A stretch of DNA of 64,000 nucleotides from Bacillota bacterium (GTDB lineage Bacteria; Bacillota_I; Bacilli_A; RF39; UBA660). The notes below the pieces were generated by a model. That model saw nothing but the letters and a program-made list of their open reading frames with translations. It had not been told where the DNA came from and did not search any database. Shown in pieces: positions 42,926-52,688 of this stretch (its first letter is position 1; every line of letters starts with the position of its first letter). The DNA is taken from assembly GCA_003149915.1 (NCBI GenBank), contig QAMK01000012.1, forward strand, positions 1-64,000, given 5' to 3'. Made by a program: the position numbers and the translations under genes.

Positions 42926-43568
42926 GTTTTGGATGAATCGCTTTCTCTAAACGTAATACTCTAGTTTTTTGAGGAAGAGGTAATTCTTGATCTGGATTAA
43001 TAAAAGTGCGACTGCTTATAATGAAAGGACTTTCCTTTGGCAGTTCGCTAGGTAACTGTATCTCTAATAATCCTTTCCGGTAAAAAATGAAATCATGAAG
43101 CGAAAAAATTTTAAATCCTAATAAATCACATCTCATATCTAATTCTGTATTTTGAATTCGTTCTTGTTCACTCAATGCATTGAATGTCTCAGCAAGTTCG
43201 TTGTACTGTGTAATGATTTTTTCTCCGTATTCGATTAATTCGTCTTCCGTCATATCTTTGACTTGATTATAATCTAATATCCAATCTTGATTCTTAAAAA
43301 ATTGAATTTCGGCTGGTTCGTTAAACTGAATAAATTCATAACGATTGCTATCATCAACGATGAAAGTTCCAGTTTCACATGTTTTCAAATAAATGGAAGC
43401 AGGAATGTCTAAATCGGTTTGATTCAAATAAGCAATATCGTTTTTCTGCACATATGCAGCATCGTTTGTAATAATTTTCATAAAAACTCCTCTGGTAAAA
43501 CTTCTGTTTTTAAAATAGATGATGTCACCACGTTGAACGTAAAAGGCATCATCGGTGAATATTTTCAT
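42921..43568 (-). CDS. Unknown protein with duplicated N-terminal motif
   Basis: 215 residues, ATG 43568 behind GGGTGAT. The first 55 residues contain two copies of one unit: KIFTDDAFYVQRGDIIYFKN and KIITNDAAYVQKNDIAYLNQ, about 28 residues apart. The middle is acidic and helical (MTEDELIEYGEKIITQYNEL). No membrane helix or recognised family. Confidence 0.7.
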   Translation of the reverse strand: MKIFTDDAFYVQRGDIIYFKNRSFTRGVFMKIITNDAAYVQKNDIAYLNQTDLDIPASIYLKTCETGTFIVDDSNRYEFIQFNEPAEIQFFKNQDWILDYNQVKDMTEDELIEYGEKIITQYNELAETFNALSEQERIQNTELDMRCDLLGFKIFSLHDFIFYRKGLLEIQLPSELPKESPFIISSRTFINPDQELPLPQKTRVLRLEKAIHPKQ

Positions 43569-43662
43569 TTCCATCACCCAGTCATATTATAGTACAAACT
43601 TGTAAGAAAAAGTAGATTTTTCAAATATTTATGATAGAATAAAGATTACAAAAGGAGAATGT

Positions 43663-45000
43663 ATGAAAAAAATATTTAGGTTATCAAGGAGCGAACTAGC
43701 TCCAGAAATAAAAGAACTATTGAATAAAAATGGGATTACTTGTACAGTTGGAGGGACAGACTTTGCTGAAATCTTCGTATCAGAAGATGAATACGAATCT
43801 TCATTAAGAAAGGCAATTGAAGTATTGGAAAGCAATGACTTACAAGATAAGAAAGAAAATGATGCAGCGTTTGACTGGACTTGTTGGTGGGCGGACCCTT
43901 ATGACACTGAACGCCAACTGGGTTGGTTACCGATTTTTTATGGAGTTTTACCCAAAAATAGAGAAGGAAAATATGGATGGTGTTTGTTTGACCGTCCTTT
44001 CGATTTCCAAGAATTTCTATCATTTCTTCAGACAATTGTAATACGTGATGTTCCATCATGTGACACAAGAAAGGTAATGATGGATTATCATAGAAAAGAG
44101 AATGCATATGAATTTTCTGTTCCCGGGAAAATGAGTGATTTTGAAAAAATTCAATCAGAAATTAGGAAATATGTCGAAGGATATCAAAAGTTTTATTCAG
44201 CAAATATGCCATTTGAAAGCATTCATTGGACCAGTCCAATCGGTAAATGGGATAAAAAGGTCCAGAAAGAAGAATCGCATAGTAAGTTATATTCTTATCT
44301 TTCTCATTCTTATTTTTTACGCGCTTTAAAGCATCCTGGTGATGATTGTGTAAGATACCATAATCGTGAAGGAAACTCTTTTGGATATCAAAGTCCAAAC
44401 CGAACTTATCAGACAAGAAATCTGGAAATTCATCCTTCTTTGTTGCAACCTGGTGTAAGAGAAGGGTATGACGGCACTTTTACAGTTGCATCGTCCAAAG
44501 TATTTGCAAATTATATCGAAACAAGCGGCAAAGAAATCAAGTTAAAGAATCCAGAAGAATTTACAATGATAGACAATGGAACTTTCAAAAGTTACGTTTC
44601 TTACAACATGGAACAAGATCAAATTGACGTTCGTACGATTATAGACTTAACACGAAGTACGGTCGGATACGATTTCGATCAGAAAGGATTACGAGATGCG
44701 ATATTCAAATATGTTCCACAAAGTGATTATCAAGGAAGAGTAGAGGTAAACGAACACTTCAAAACGTTCGCAAACGGTACAAAATTAGTTCATTTTGTAG
44801 ATGATTCCGAATATTGTGCAATCTATGACTTACCAACGAAGTGGAATCCGTTTCAAGGAATTGAGTCATTAAAAGGAATTGCCTATCCATCTTGGAAACA
44901 AATTAGTTCTAAGATGGGTGATTACAATAGCTTATTGGAAACGATAAAACCACCCCAAACAGTTGCTACAAAAAGTTATGAAAAAATATTGAAACCGTAA
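43663..45000 (+). CDS. Unknown protein with DUF2007-like start
   Basis: 445 residues, ATG behind AAAGGAG. Residues 1-60 (LAPEIKELLNKNGITCTVGG then IFVSEDEYESSLRKAIEVL) resemble the small DUF2007 signal-domain pattern. The rest, with WTCWWADPYD and several Tyr/Phe-rich strands, is unrecognised. No membrane helix. A terminator follows. Confidence 0.7.
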   Translation: MKKIFRLSRSELAPEIKELLNKNGITCTVGGTDFAEIFVSEDEYESSLRKAIEVLESNDLQDKKENDAAFDWTCWWADPYDTERQLGWLPIFYGVLPKNREGKYGWCLFDRPFDFQEFLSFLQTIVIRDVPSCDTRKVMMDYHRKENAYEFSVPGKMSDFEKIQSEIRKYVEGYQKFYSANMPFESIHWTSPIGKWDKKVQKEESHSKLYSYLSHSYFLRALKHPGDDCVRYHNREGNSFGYQSPNRTYQTRNLEIHPSLLQPGVREGYDGTFTVASSKVFANYIETSGKEIKLKNPEEFTMIDNGTFKSYVSYNMEQDQIDVRTIIDLTRSTVGYDFDQKGLRDAIFKYVPQSDYQGRVEVNEHFKTFANGTKLVHFVDDSEYCAIYDLPTKWNPFQGIESLKGIAYPSWKQISSKMGDYNSLLETIKPPQTVATKSYEKILKP

Positions 45001-45036
45001 AAACTGACGTTATATTTTAAAATAGTAAATTAGATA

Positions 45037-45060
45037 CTCGGAAATTTATTCCGAGTTTTC
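45037..45060 (+). terminator. Rho-independent terminator
   Basis: CTCGGAA-ATTTA-TTCCGAG followed by TTTTC. Confidence 0.85.
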
Positions 45061-45127
45061 GTTTGCAATGAGTTTTAGATTGACAAGGAGTTATAAAATG
45101 ATAGAATGAAAGTAAGGGAAGATTAGT

Positions 45128-47227
45128 ATGACAGAAGAGATGAGAAGATTAGAAAGAATCATTGAGGAAATATGGGAAAACGAAAAAGAAGAGGTTACGG
45201 AATATTACGGTGTCCAAATTTCTACGTATAGACATATCGATACTTACCTAGAACAATTGCCAAGTATAGAAGAAAAGATATGGCTTGCACAACGATGCAA
45301 CAATAAAGAGAAGATTGCAGAATTAACCTCTCAGATTCAATTAGATGAATACCAAACGAAGCTGTATGAAAAATTAAAAGAACATAATATTGAGTTGGAT
45401 GAAACACTGAATTTCAAACTCTTAAATCCAAAGTATGAGTTTTTAGGAAATTTGTTAGATGCAATGTCCACTGATAGAGTTGTTCAAGAACAGTTGGTAT
45501 CGCTGTCGGACGAAAAATTAGAACTATTTAAAATCATGTATCGCCGGTTACAGGAAGTATCCAAATACAACGTTCCTTATGTTTCCTGCATCTTGCGAAG
45601 ACTTGGATATACAATTCCGGAAACTTCTTGGCAAAATCGCTTTCATCATTACGATGACTTGACGGTAGAATTAGAAAAACAACTTCAAGAAGCTGGCACT
45701 TTGGACGATAATCTAGTGGATTCGCTATTATTTTTATATGCTCGTCCGTGTTTCTGGAATGTTCGTACCTTAGAAGAAGTAAAAGAGTTACGTACGCCGA
45801 ACTCTAAAATTTTACAAGAACAAAACCAAATTGTTCAAGAAGAAAAGAAATCTTCTAAAAAAGATATCGCCCGACTAAAATCTGCACTTCTTGGTATCAC
45901 GTATGGCTTAGATTTGAAAACTGCTAGCAAGATTTGTAAAAAGTATCATATGGAAGGACTCGAACGAACTGAGGATAATAAAGATTTATTTGAAATGTAC
46001 CAGGCCATCTCATCAATTGTGAAAGAAGAAAATCCAGATACGATTATTGCTGTGTACGAAATGTTTCAGACGGAGATGCCGTTTGAATTAGAGTTTATGA
46101 ACATTACGACATTTGAAGCAGATTTACGAAAAGAATTTGCAAAGTCATTGAATCAAAGTGTTTGGAAGTTACGAGGAGAACCCGTGCAATTGTTAGATGG
46201 TATTCCACTTTATGATGCGGACACTGATTTTAAGATGATAATCACTTCGATTGGTGCTTATCAACCGGATTTTACTAGTCAAGAAAACTATTTTACATAT
46301 TGGAATTCTCCTGAAATTGTTTCACACGGTAACTGTTGCAGTTTAATTGCCAATAACAATTTATCGATGATTGATCCCAAAACTGTCATTTTAGGGTTTC
46401 AAACAATGGATGAGGACATGCTTTTATTGGCAGGTAATCAGGATTTAAATTCGACACCGGATAGTAAAGATTTCAACTTGTTAGAACACGACGACATCAA
46501 TGCATATATGACGGCAGATCAATACGTCGATGAAACGAGAGGCAGTTTTAACGAATTGGTCTATGAACGTAGAGATTTAAGTTCCAATCCCAAGTTTTAT
46601 AAGAAAAATCCGGATTATATCGTGTTGATTGAGGAGTACGAAGATATTGATGAAACGATAAAAAGGTATCAAAATCAACCCGAAATCGTAGAAGAGTTAT
46701 TAAAACAAAAAGAGTTACAAGAGTATCACTTCCGAGAATCTGTCAAAGCAGCAAAAGATTTTGGCATCCCAATTGTAAAAATGAATCGGGAACGGTGTGC
46801 CAAAAAAGGCATCGAAAAAATATCTGAAATGTTAGTAGAACTTTCGACCTCGAAAGATCCAAAATGGATTCAAAAGATTATCACAGAATTTGAAAACAAC
46901 CGCGTTGGAAACAATGAAAACCATAAGATAATCAGAGAACAATACTTTTCACAAGAAAAGATGAAGCAAATACAATCTCAAATTGAAACAATGATAGAAA
47001 CGGAACCGAGTCTTGACATTCGAAGTCAATTGTTATCTGGTTATGAAAATGCCGTTCAACAGGAACAAGAACGCGTGAAAAAATGTTACTATAACCGTGT
47101 GAATGGACAAGAAAGTGGAATCGATTTTGATGCCACGCAAAAGCGAATTCAATTATTAAGTGGCATGACAACACCACAACCGATTATCATTCCTGATGAA
47201 GTTGAATTAGGAGGAAAAAAGTTATGA
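45128..47227 (+). CDS. Large unknown protein (699 residues)
   Basis: No recognised family. N-terminal about 280 residues are helical with a basic segment (EEKKSSKKDIARLKSALLG). The middle (about 350-520) is more strand-rich and holds a VSHGNCCSLIANNNL segment with a Cys pair next to His and Asn, and LGFQTMDEDMLLLAGNQDLN. The C-terminal part is helical and charged. No membrane helix or signal. It is the first gene of a chain of unknown genes and ends TGA overlapping a 36-codon ORF. Confidence 0.8.
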   Translation: MTEEMRRLERIIEEIWENEKEEVTEYYGVQISTYRHIDTYLEQLPSIEEKIWLAQRCNNKEKIAELTSQIQLDEYQTKLYEKLKEHNIELDETLNFKLLNPKYEFLGNLLDAMSTDRVVQEQLVSLSDEKLELFKIMYRRLQEVSKYNVPYVSCILRRLGYTIPETSWQNRFHHYDDLTVELEKQLQEAGTLDDNLVDSLLFLYARPCFWNVRTLEEVKELRTPNSKILQEQNQIVQEEKKSSKKDIARLKSALLGITYGLDLKTASKICKKYHMEGLERTEDNKDLFEMYQAISSIVKEENPDTIIAVYEMFQTEMPFELEFMNITTFEADLRKEFAKSLNQSVWKLRGEPVQLLDGIPLYDADTDFKMIITSIGAYQPDFTSQENYFTYWNSPEIVSHGNCCSLIANNNLSMIDPKTVILGFQTMDEDMLLLAGNQDLNSTPDSKDFNLLEHDDINAYMTADQYVDETRGSFNELVYERRDLSSNPKFYKKNPDYIVLIEEYEDIDETIKRYQNQPEIVEELLKQKELQEYHFRESVKAAKDFGIPIVKMNRERCAKKGIEKISEMLVELSTSKDPKWIQKIITEFENNRVGNNENHKIIREQYFSQEKMKQIQSQIETMIETEPSLDIRSQLLSGYENAVQQEQERVKKCYYNRVNGQESGIDFDATQKRIQLLSGMTTPQPIIIPDEVELGGKKL

Positions 47228-47334
47228 CCAAAGAGAAAATCGTACGAGAAAAAAATAAAAAAATCAGTCAGTTGATTATTCGATTATTTCAAAAAGAAAA
47301 AAATCAATCCAAAAGCAAGAAAGAACTCTGTTAA
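47224..47334 (+). CDS. Small basic protein overlapping the 699-residue gene
   Basis: 36 residues, ATGA overlap with the preceding stop. Very basic (MTKEKIVREKNKKISQLIIR, then a Lys-rich tail ending ELC). Its stop falls inside the terminator stem. No ribosome site of its own, so translation would be coupled. It could be a nucleic-acid-binding peptide or a chance frame. Confidence 0.45.
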   Translation: MTKEKIVREKNKKISQLIIRLFQKEKNQSKSKKELC

Positions 47335-47347
47335 ACCCAGAGTTTTT
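47324..47347 (+). terminator. Rho-independent terminator
   Basis: AACTCTG-TTAAACC-CAGAGTT followed by T6. Confidence 0.88.
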
Positions 47348-47419
47348 TCTTTGCGTTAAATAGGAGAAGTGTTATAATAATGGCAAGAAGTAGATATTCG
47401 TTGTGAAAAGGAGAAGAAT

Positions 47420-48463
47420 ATGGAAAACACAGAAAATATAAAAGACAGGTACAATGCTTGGATCAATCAATTTATCATGACAGAAAAAGGACCACTAACA
47501 AACAATGAAATGAGGGTAAGAGACTTAATCGCATTATGTCATATCCCTGATTTTGAAACGTTTCAAAGTGACTTGCAAAACTATCTAAAGGGACGGAACC
47601 AAGTATGGGAAGTAGAAAGATTGACAGATGCATCTCTAGGAAAACGAACGGTCTTCAATCGCTCTGCAGAAAAGTTTTATCAAAGTCATAAAGAAGTAAT
47701 GGATACGATTGGTACTTATACTTCGTTTTTTGATTTTATAAATTATAATTTCTTTTATGATGGTTCCTTACGAGAAAATTCCTCTCTTCCTTACTTTGTG
47801 TCTTATTTACAAGTAAACAAAGATTCGATGGACACCATAATTGATACTTTAACTGCCATTCAAGAGTTAGGAATTGACCGCTTAAAGTTAAATCCGATGG
47901 CAGATTTTACAGCGGAAAATTTTTGTCTTCCAACGGAACGTTCTTTTTCAGATAGGATTTCCTACGTCGATAAGACTCAATATATTCCCAATTACAGCGG
48001 AAACTTTGTATACACAACCAAGGATTCTCCATATAAGATTATGTTAGAATACGGATATGGCGATAGAATCTGGTTCCCTGAAATTGAAGTAAATACGTTA
48101 GTATTCGATGCGAAACGGTTACCAAAATCTCTAGCAAGAGATGAGATTGTGAAAACAATTCAATCTTCTAAAGGGGAAGAAGAACAAACAGAAGAGGAAC
48201 AATTGCGAACATCTGTCATGTTAGATAGTGGTGTTGACTCCTTAAGCCGTGCGACAAAAAACTTTGAAGAGTATTTAGAAAATTTACACTATGTTCCAGA
48301 TCTGTCACAATTTCAAGAAAAGATGGCTACCATCAAACAAGCATTGCTAGATATGAAGGGAACAGTTAGTAAGTATCAAGAACAATTAGACCAACAATAT
48401 CCAGGTATTCAGAAAACAATCGATACGAGAACAGGAAATATCTATTATAGGAGAAAAAAATGA
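47420..48463 (+). CDS. Unknown protein, first gene of a three-gene overlapping operon
   Basis: 347 residues, ATG behind AAAGGAG. Mixed alpha/beta; YKIMLEYGYGDRIWFPEIEV and a central DYNTLV-type core are visible, followed by an acidic linker and a coiled coil at 285-330. No membrane span. It overlaps the HAD gene by four bases (ATGA), as does the next pair, so the three products are probably made in fixed ratio. Confidence 0.75.
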   Translation: MENTENIKDRYNAWINQFIMTEKGPLTNNEMRVRDLIALCHIPDFETFQSDLQNYLKGRNQVWEVERLTDASLGKRTVFNRSAEKFYQSHKEVMDTIGTYTSFFDFINYNFFYDGSLRENSSLPYFVSYLQVNKDSMDTIIDTLTAIQELGIDRLKLNPMADFTAENFCLPTERSFSDRISYVDKTQYIPNYSGNFVYTTKDSPYKIMLEYGYGDRIWFPEIEVNTLVFDAKRLPKSLARDEIVKTIQSSKGEEEQTEEEQLRTSVMLDSGVDSLSRATKNFEEYLENLHYVPDLSQFQEKMATIKQALLDMKGTVSKYQEQLDQQYPGIQKTIDTRTGNIYYRRKK

Positions 48464-49092
48464 TTCAAAAACCAAACTTATTATTAGATGTCGATGAAGT
48501 CATTTGCTTTGAAGGATTTTTAGATGCCGTCAACGACTTCTTAGGAACAACGTACCAAATCGACGACTTTACAGATTACTTTATCGATGAAGTAACCATC
48601 CCAAAAGAACAGTTTCAGGAGTTCCAAGAGTTCATTCGAAAAAGAAATCTTTATGAAACTGCCAAATTGTTGCCAGGAGCACAAGAGACGATTGCAGCTT
48701 TACGAGAAAAATACGAAATCTTTTTCTTATCTTCTTGTGTCAATCCTTTTGACTTGGAAGGATCGGGAAAATTATTTCAAGATAAGTACAACTATCTAAG
48801 AAGCACGTTACCTGACATTCATCCAGGAAACTATATTTTTACAAGTGCGAAACATTTAATCCATGCCAACGTTCAAATTGATGATTTATTAAAAAATCTG
48901 AATGATAATAACACTGTTCAAATTTTATTTCCATCTTATCATAACCGGGATGTTACTGAAGAAGAATTAGCAAAACGAAATGTAATTCGCGCCGGTACCG
49001 ATTGGCGTCACGGTTGGGAAGAAGTTGGCAAGATATTGTTAGATGAAAAAAGCCCAGTTTATACATTAAAAAGAGGGAGACGAGAAACATGA
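48460..49092 (+). CDS. HAD-like hydrolase, 5'-nucleotidase NT5C type
   Basis: 210 residues. Motif I is LLLDVDEVICFEGF, where the second Asp of DxDxV is kept and the fourth position is Glu. LLPGAQETIAAL and IFFLSSCVNP supply motif II, and VQIDDLLKNL motif IV. The fold and cap length match NT5C-like deoxynucleotidases, related to the HAD protein at 10614. Substrate unknown. Confidence 0.82.
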   Translation: MIQKPNLLLDVDEVICFEGFLDAVNDFLGTTYQIDDFTDYFIDEVTIPKEQFQEFQEFIRKRNLYETAKLLPGAQETIAALREKYEIFFLSSCVNPFDLEGSGKLFQDKYNYLRSTLPDIHPGNYIFTSAKHLIHANVQIDDLLKNLNDNNTVQILFPSYHNRDVTEEELAKRNVIRAGTDWRHGWEEVGKILLDEKSPVYTLKRGRRET

Positions 49093-50099
49093 AATTAGAA
49101 GAAACGCTTTTCCGAATTCGTCCTGAATATATTGGAAATGATTGTATCCAAACGATGATAGGATATTGCAATCACTTTCGCTTATATGGAAATGGTTCGT
49201 TGTTATATCATGGCAAATTAACAAAAAATCAACCGTATGTGAATGCTTATTTGACTGATTCTCGGGCCAGTCAGTTTCCTTATTCATCTATTCCTGAACA
49301 TATCGAAAGAGAATTTGGAGAAAAGTATCGCTTTACCAACCAAATTTACGATTATGAAAAACCGTATTTAAGTGTCATAGGTGGAAAAATATTTCAAGAA
49401 ACGGCTTATCAATATAAAGATGGCGCTCTGCTTCACGTAAGACCTTTGATAACGTACCAGGTTTTAGATTGGTATAGCGATATGATAGACAATGACTTAG
49501 AGAAAATTGAGCTGGATTCTCCCGAAGCTGCTTCTTGCAAAATTGTTTTTTCATCACCAGAAGATTTGGTTACTTATTTAAATACTGGTGTAAAAGAAGG
49601 AGAAAGTCCGTATACTTTTGTTCACTGTATCAACCTAAAAAATAATCAAGAAGGATGCGACATTCCAACTAGACAAGCACTTATGAACCAGGAACGTGAA
49701 GAATTAATGAAACGCTTACGATCTTCTATGGGCAAAGAAGTATTTCCAACAAAAGGCATGCAGGAAGAATTATTAAATGCAATCCTAGAAATCAAAAAAC
49801 TTTCGCAAAAGGAAATTCTAAGGAATTATATGATGGTAAAAGGTACGCAAGATGGCAATCTAGAATTGAGCACCTTACAGATATTTTACCGAGATCCCGA
49901 ACAGTACATCGTTTGGCAATTACCAATTCCAATTGAAAAAGAGGATATCGAAAAAATATACCAGGAAGTATCTCGTGTCAAACACTTCAAAAGCCCTAGA
50001 ATTCTTCCAAAGGATAATCCCAATATCCCCGAAGGACAGATTGAGTTGGAACGCCAAAAAGTAAAACAATTACGAAAAGAAAAAAGGAACAAAATCTAA
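49089..50099 (+). CDS. Unknown protein
   Basis: 336 residues, ATGA overlap with the HAD gene. Mixed fold; RLYGNGSLLYHGKLTKNQPY near the N-terminus and a highly basic C-terminus (ERQKVKQLRKEKRNKI). No membrane helix, no recognised family. It ends at a bidirectional terminator. Confidence 0.75.
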   Translation: MKLEETLFRIRPEYIGNDCIQTMIGYCNHFRLYGNGSLLYHGKLTKNQPYVNAYLTDSRASQFPYSSIPEHIEREFGEKYRFTNQIYDYEKPYLSVIGGKIFQETAYQYKDGALLHVRPLITYQVLDWYSDMIDNDLEKIELDSPEAASCKIVFSSPEDLVTYLNTGVKEGESPYTFVHCINLKNNQEGCDIPTRQALMNQEREELMKRLRSSMGKEVFPTKGMQEELLNAILEIKKLSQKEILRNYMMVKGTQDGNLELSTLQIFYRDPEQYIVWQLPIPIEKEDIEKIYQEVSRVKHFKSPRILPKDNPNIPEGQIELERQKVKQLRKEKRNKI

Positions 50100-50111
50100 A
50101 ATGTTCCTTTT
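50082..50111. terminator. Bidirectional terminator
   Basis: AAAAGGAACA-AAATCTAAAA-TGTTCCTTTT, a 10-bp perfect stem spanning the end of both convergent genes. Confidence 0.88.
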
Positions 50112-50463
50112 ATTTATTTTGACTGCGAATAATATTGGCAATGTAATCGTCGACTACCTGTTCAGAAGAGGGGATCTCGTCTGTCAAATCCTTTGCTTTT
50201 GGACTTTCTTGCAAATTGCTAGAAACAATCTTTTGAATTACTTGATCGACATCAGCAGTCCGATTACTCGATGTTTGAGATGCATTTAACATCTCTGGTT
50301 TTATAAAGTTTTTTCTTTGCTTTGTATGATTCTGCATCGGTTCCAATCGACCTGTTTGAATGTTCCAACGCATTGGTCCAGTTGAGTTCTTTTTTTCTTG
50401 GCTCATATTTTTCGTTGGAGAAATTGGTTCCTTTTGACTTCGATTGATAAAATTATTTTCCAT
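50110..50463 (-). CDS. Unknown low-complexity protein
   Basis: 117 residues with a strong AAGGAAGG site. Rich in Asn, Gln, Lys, Ser and Pro, so probably disordered for about 70 residues (GPMRWNIQTGRLEP), then a helical end (VDQVIQKIVSSNL and VVDDYIANIIRSQ). No family recognised. Confidence 0.65.
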   Translation of the reverse strand: MENNFINRSQKEPISPTKNMSQEKKNSTGPMRWNIQTGRLEPMQNHTKQRKNFIKPEMLNASQTSSNRTADVDQVIQKIVSSNLQESPKAKDLTDEIPSSEQVVDDYIANIIRSQNK

Positions 50464-50584
50464 CGTATCCTTCCTTACTTTAAGTAGACGATATCATTAA
50501 AAAAACAAAGTGTCAATATTTTTCAAAGATTTAAACCTATTTGCAAAAAAGATAAATACTTGCTATGATAAGGCTGGTGATAAT

Positions 50585-51430
50585 ATGGAGAAATATATAC
50601 AAAAAGTAAACGAAATCGATTTAAGTAAAACGACAAAAGAAATTATGATTCAACAAATCAAAACGTTTTATGAAATAAAGGAAAACGGTTACCAACCAAA
50701 TAATCCTTATCATGTTGGGGATGACGTTAAATTAGAGAAAGGAACATTGTTGCACGGAACTTATAAAAATTTAGAGGGCTTAAAAGAAATTATGGAAAAC
50801 GGGTTAATTTCTAGTTGGTTTATTGATGGCAGATTATCCAAATATCCAAGTTCAGTTGGTGTCTGGAACTTAAAACAAGATTATTTACTAAAAGAGTATA
50901 TCAATTTTTATTCTGGTGGCACCATTCTTTATGGTGGAATATTCGAAAATGGAATCCAAACGTCAACTAAAAAAACAGCAATTATCCCATATGATGAGAT
51001 GCCAAATATAATGTCGATCACGACAAGCATCGATTGCCATATGTGGACGTTAGAACAGACAAAAGAAGCAAGATTTATGCCTAGCTTAGTTCAGAATAGA
51101 GTTCAAATTGGAGTGATTTTTAACGGAAATAATCCATACACAAAAGAGTTATTAAAAGGTGATATCCTAAATCCACAAATGATAAGTGATGCAGATGTGA
51201 GAGAGTTTATTAATCCAAATTACTATGAAAAATTTATAAAAGACAGAGGAAATAAAGACGATTTCTTTACAGACCGTGAAAGTGCCATTTTATTTGGTCT
51301 TCCATCCAATTTAATAGAGGGTGTTTTAGTAGGGAGAGACTACGAAAAGAATCCTGAGATTTTAAAAGAAATCAAAAATTTAATTCATGGTTGTTATATT
51401 TGTAATTTAGATGGAAAAGTAATCTTATAA
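50585..51430 (+). CDS. ART-like (possible ADP-ribosyltransferase fold) protein
   Basis: 281 residues from ATG 50585 behind GGTGAT. An LLHGTYKNLEGLKEIMENGL start and a later DRESAILFGLPSNLIEGVLV resemble the R/H-strand and the Glu-bearing end of ART-fold proteins such as DarT and related RNA/DNA modifiers. The order of a His-Gly strand, a Ser/Thr-rich GGTILYGGIFENG and a final Glu is consistent with that fold, but sequence identity is low. Followed closely by a kinase-like gene. Confidence 0.5.
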   Translation: MEKYIQKVNEIDLSKTTKEIMIQQIKTFYEIKENGYQPNNPYHVGDDVKLEKGTLLHGTYKNLEGLKEIMENGLISSWFIDGRLSKYPSSVGVWNLKQDYLLKEYINFYSGGTILYGGIFENGIQTSTKKTAIIPYDEMPNIMSITTSIDCHMWTLEQTKEARFMPSLVQNRVQIGVIFNGNNPYTKELLKGDILNPQMISDADVREFINPNYYEKFIKDRGNKDDFFTDRESAILFGLPSNLIEGVLVGRDYEKNPEILKEIKNLIHGCYICNLDGKVIL

Positions 51431-51465
51431 ATGAAAAATAGCAGTGTAATAGGGGAATGGTAAAA

Positions 51466-52686
51466 ATGGAAAACATATTTCATGTGACGGACTTAACGAA
51501 AGAAAGCCCAATGGAGCAATTAATTGCAGAGGCACATAGTCAGGTAAAGAGTAGAAAAGTATTCCAAGTTTATGAAAAAGATGGACGAAAGATGATTTTT
51601 AAATCGTTATCGAAAAGCAAACCGTTGACGACTCCGTTTTTTGCATATAGTGAAGTGTTTTGGTCTTATATCATCCATACTTATTTTGACTCTTCTGCGC
51701 CAAGATACTATTTAGCAACCGATCAAAAGGTGTTATTAGATGATCCTTCCTGGTACTCTTGTGGCGTTTTAGTGGAATCTTTAACACCACGTGATGAGGA
51801 ATTAATCAATCTGTTTGACTATCAGATGGCTCATCCTGACAAGCAACTAGGAGTTACGGATTATATCAATTACTGCATGGAACAATACGATTATACAAAA
51901 ATTTTAGAAAGTGATTTTATCAAAGACCATCGCGAGTATGGAAGTCAAATTGCATATCAAATCTTATTATCTATACTACGAGAAGATCAAAATTTTCATT
52001 ATGAAAATATCAACTTTTTAAAGAAAGGAGACAATCTATCTATTGCTCCACCAATTGATTTTGAATTTTCTACACCATTCCTGTATCCTGAAAACGAAAT
52101 ACTGAGCGACTATTATCATTACTGCTATTGCAAACAACTTGGATTTCCAACAGAAAGAAGCAGTAAGGAAGAAACAGAAAGAGGTAATATGAGTGAAGTT
52201 GTAGAGTTTCTTTATCATCGATTTTCTTTTAAACCACCTGCGCTTCAAACGAGAAATATTTGCATGATTGTTAGAGAATATCCAGAAGTAGTAGAAAAAT
52301 TCTTAGAAAATTTAGATAGAATGAATCAAAGTTTATTAGATATTCGTTTATCGGATGCAGATGGATTTATTCAACCTTTCAGTAGCAATGCCTGGGCAGA
52401 AACAAAATCAATCCAAATAGTTGACTTGCGAAAAGAAGAACTAAGAGATGAAGATATTGATTCTGGTGATGACTCTTTTTCACCGCGATATATAGTCGAC
52501 TTACCGAGTACATTTGCAAAAATAGAGGAAAAGGTAGCAACTTTTAGTAAGCAGTACCAGACGTTATTGCAAGGCTATTTAGAAAAATACCGTGATGGTA
52601 TTCAAGACTTGGAGAGTATTTCGCCAGAAGAATTTTTTACTAAGGCGAAAGTATTTGAAAAAACTTTAAACAAAAAACAATTTTAA
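51466..52686 (+). CDS. HipA-like kinase-fold protein
   Basis: 406 residues from ATG 51466 behind GGGGAA. N-terminal lobe with VYEKDGRKMIFKSLSKSK (possible ATP Lys). C-terminal lobe with NFHYENINFLKKGDNLSIAP then PIDFEFSTPF: the HxxNxxFL...APPxD order matches the catalytic loop and metal loop of HipA-type kinases. The rest is helical. It lies 35 bp after the ART-like gene, so they may act together. No HipB-like partner is visible. Confidence 0.6.
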   Translation: MENIFHVTDLTKESPMEQLIAEAHSQVKSRKVFQVYEKDGRKMIFKSLSKSKPLTTPFFAYSEVFWSYIIHTYFDSSAPRYYLATDQKVLLDDPSWYSCGVLVESLTPRDEELINLFDYQMAHPDKQLGVTDYINYCMEQYDYTKILESDFIKDHREYGSQIAYQILLSILREDQNFHYENINFLKKGDNLSIAPPIDFEFSTPFLYPENEILSDYYHYCYCKQLGFPTERSSKEETERGNMSEVVEFLYHRFSFKPPALQTRNICMIVREYPEVVEKFLENLDRMNQSLLDIRLSDADGFIQPFSSNAWAETKSIQIVDLRKEELRDEDIDSGDDSFSPRYIVDLPSTFAKIEEKVATFSKQYQTLLQGYLEKYRDGIQDLESISPEEFFTKAKVFEKTLNKKQF

Positions 52687-52688
52687 GA

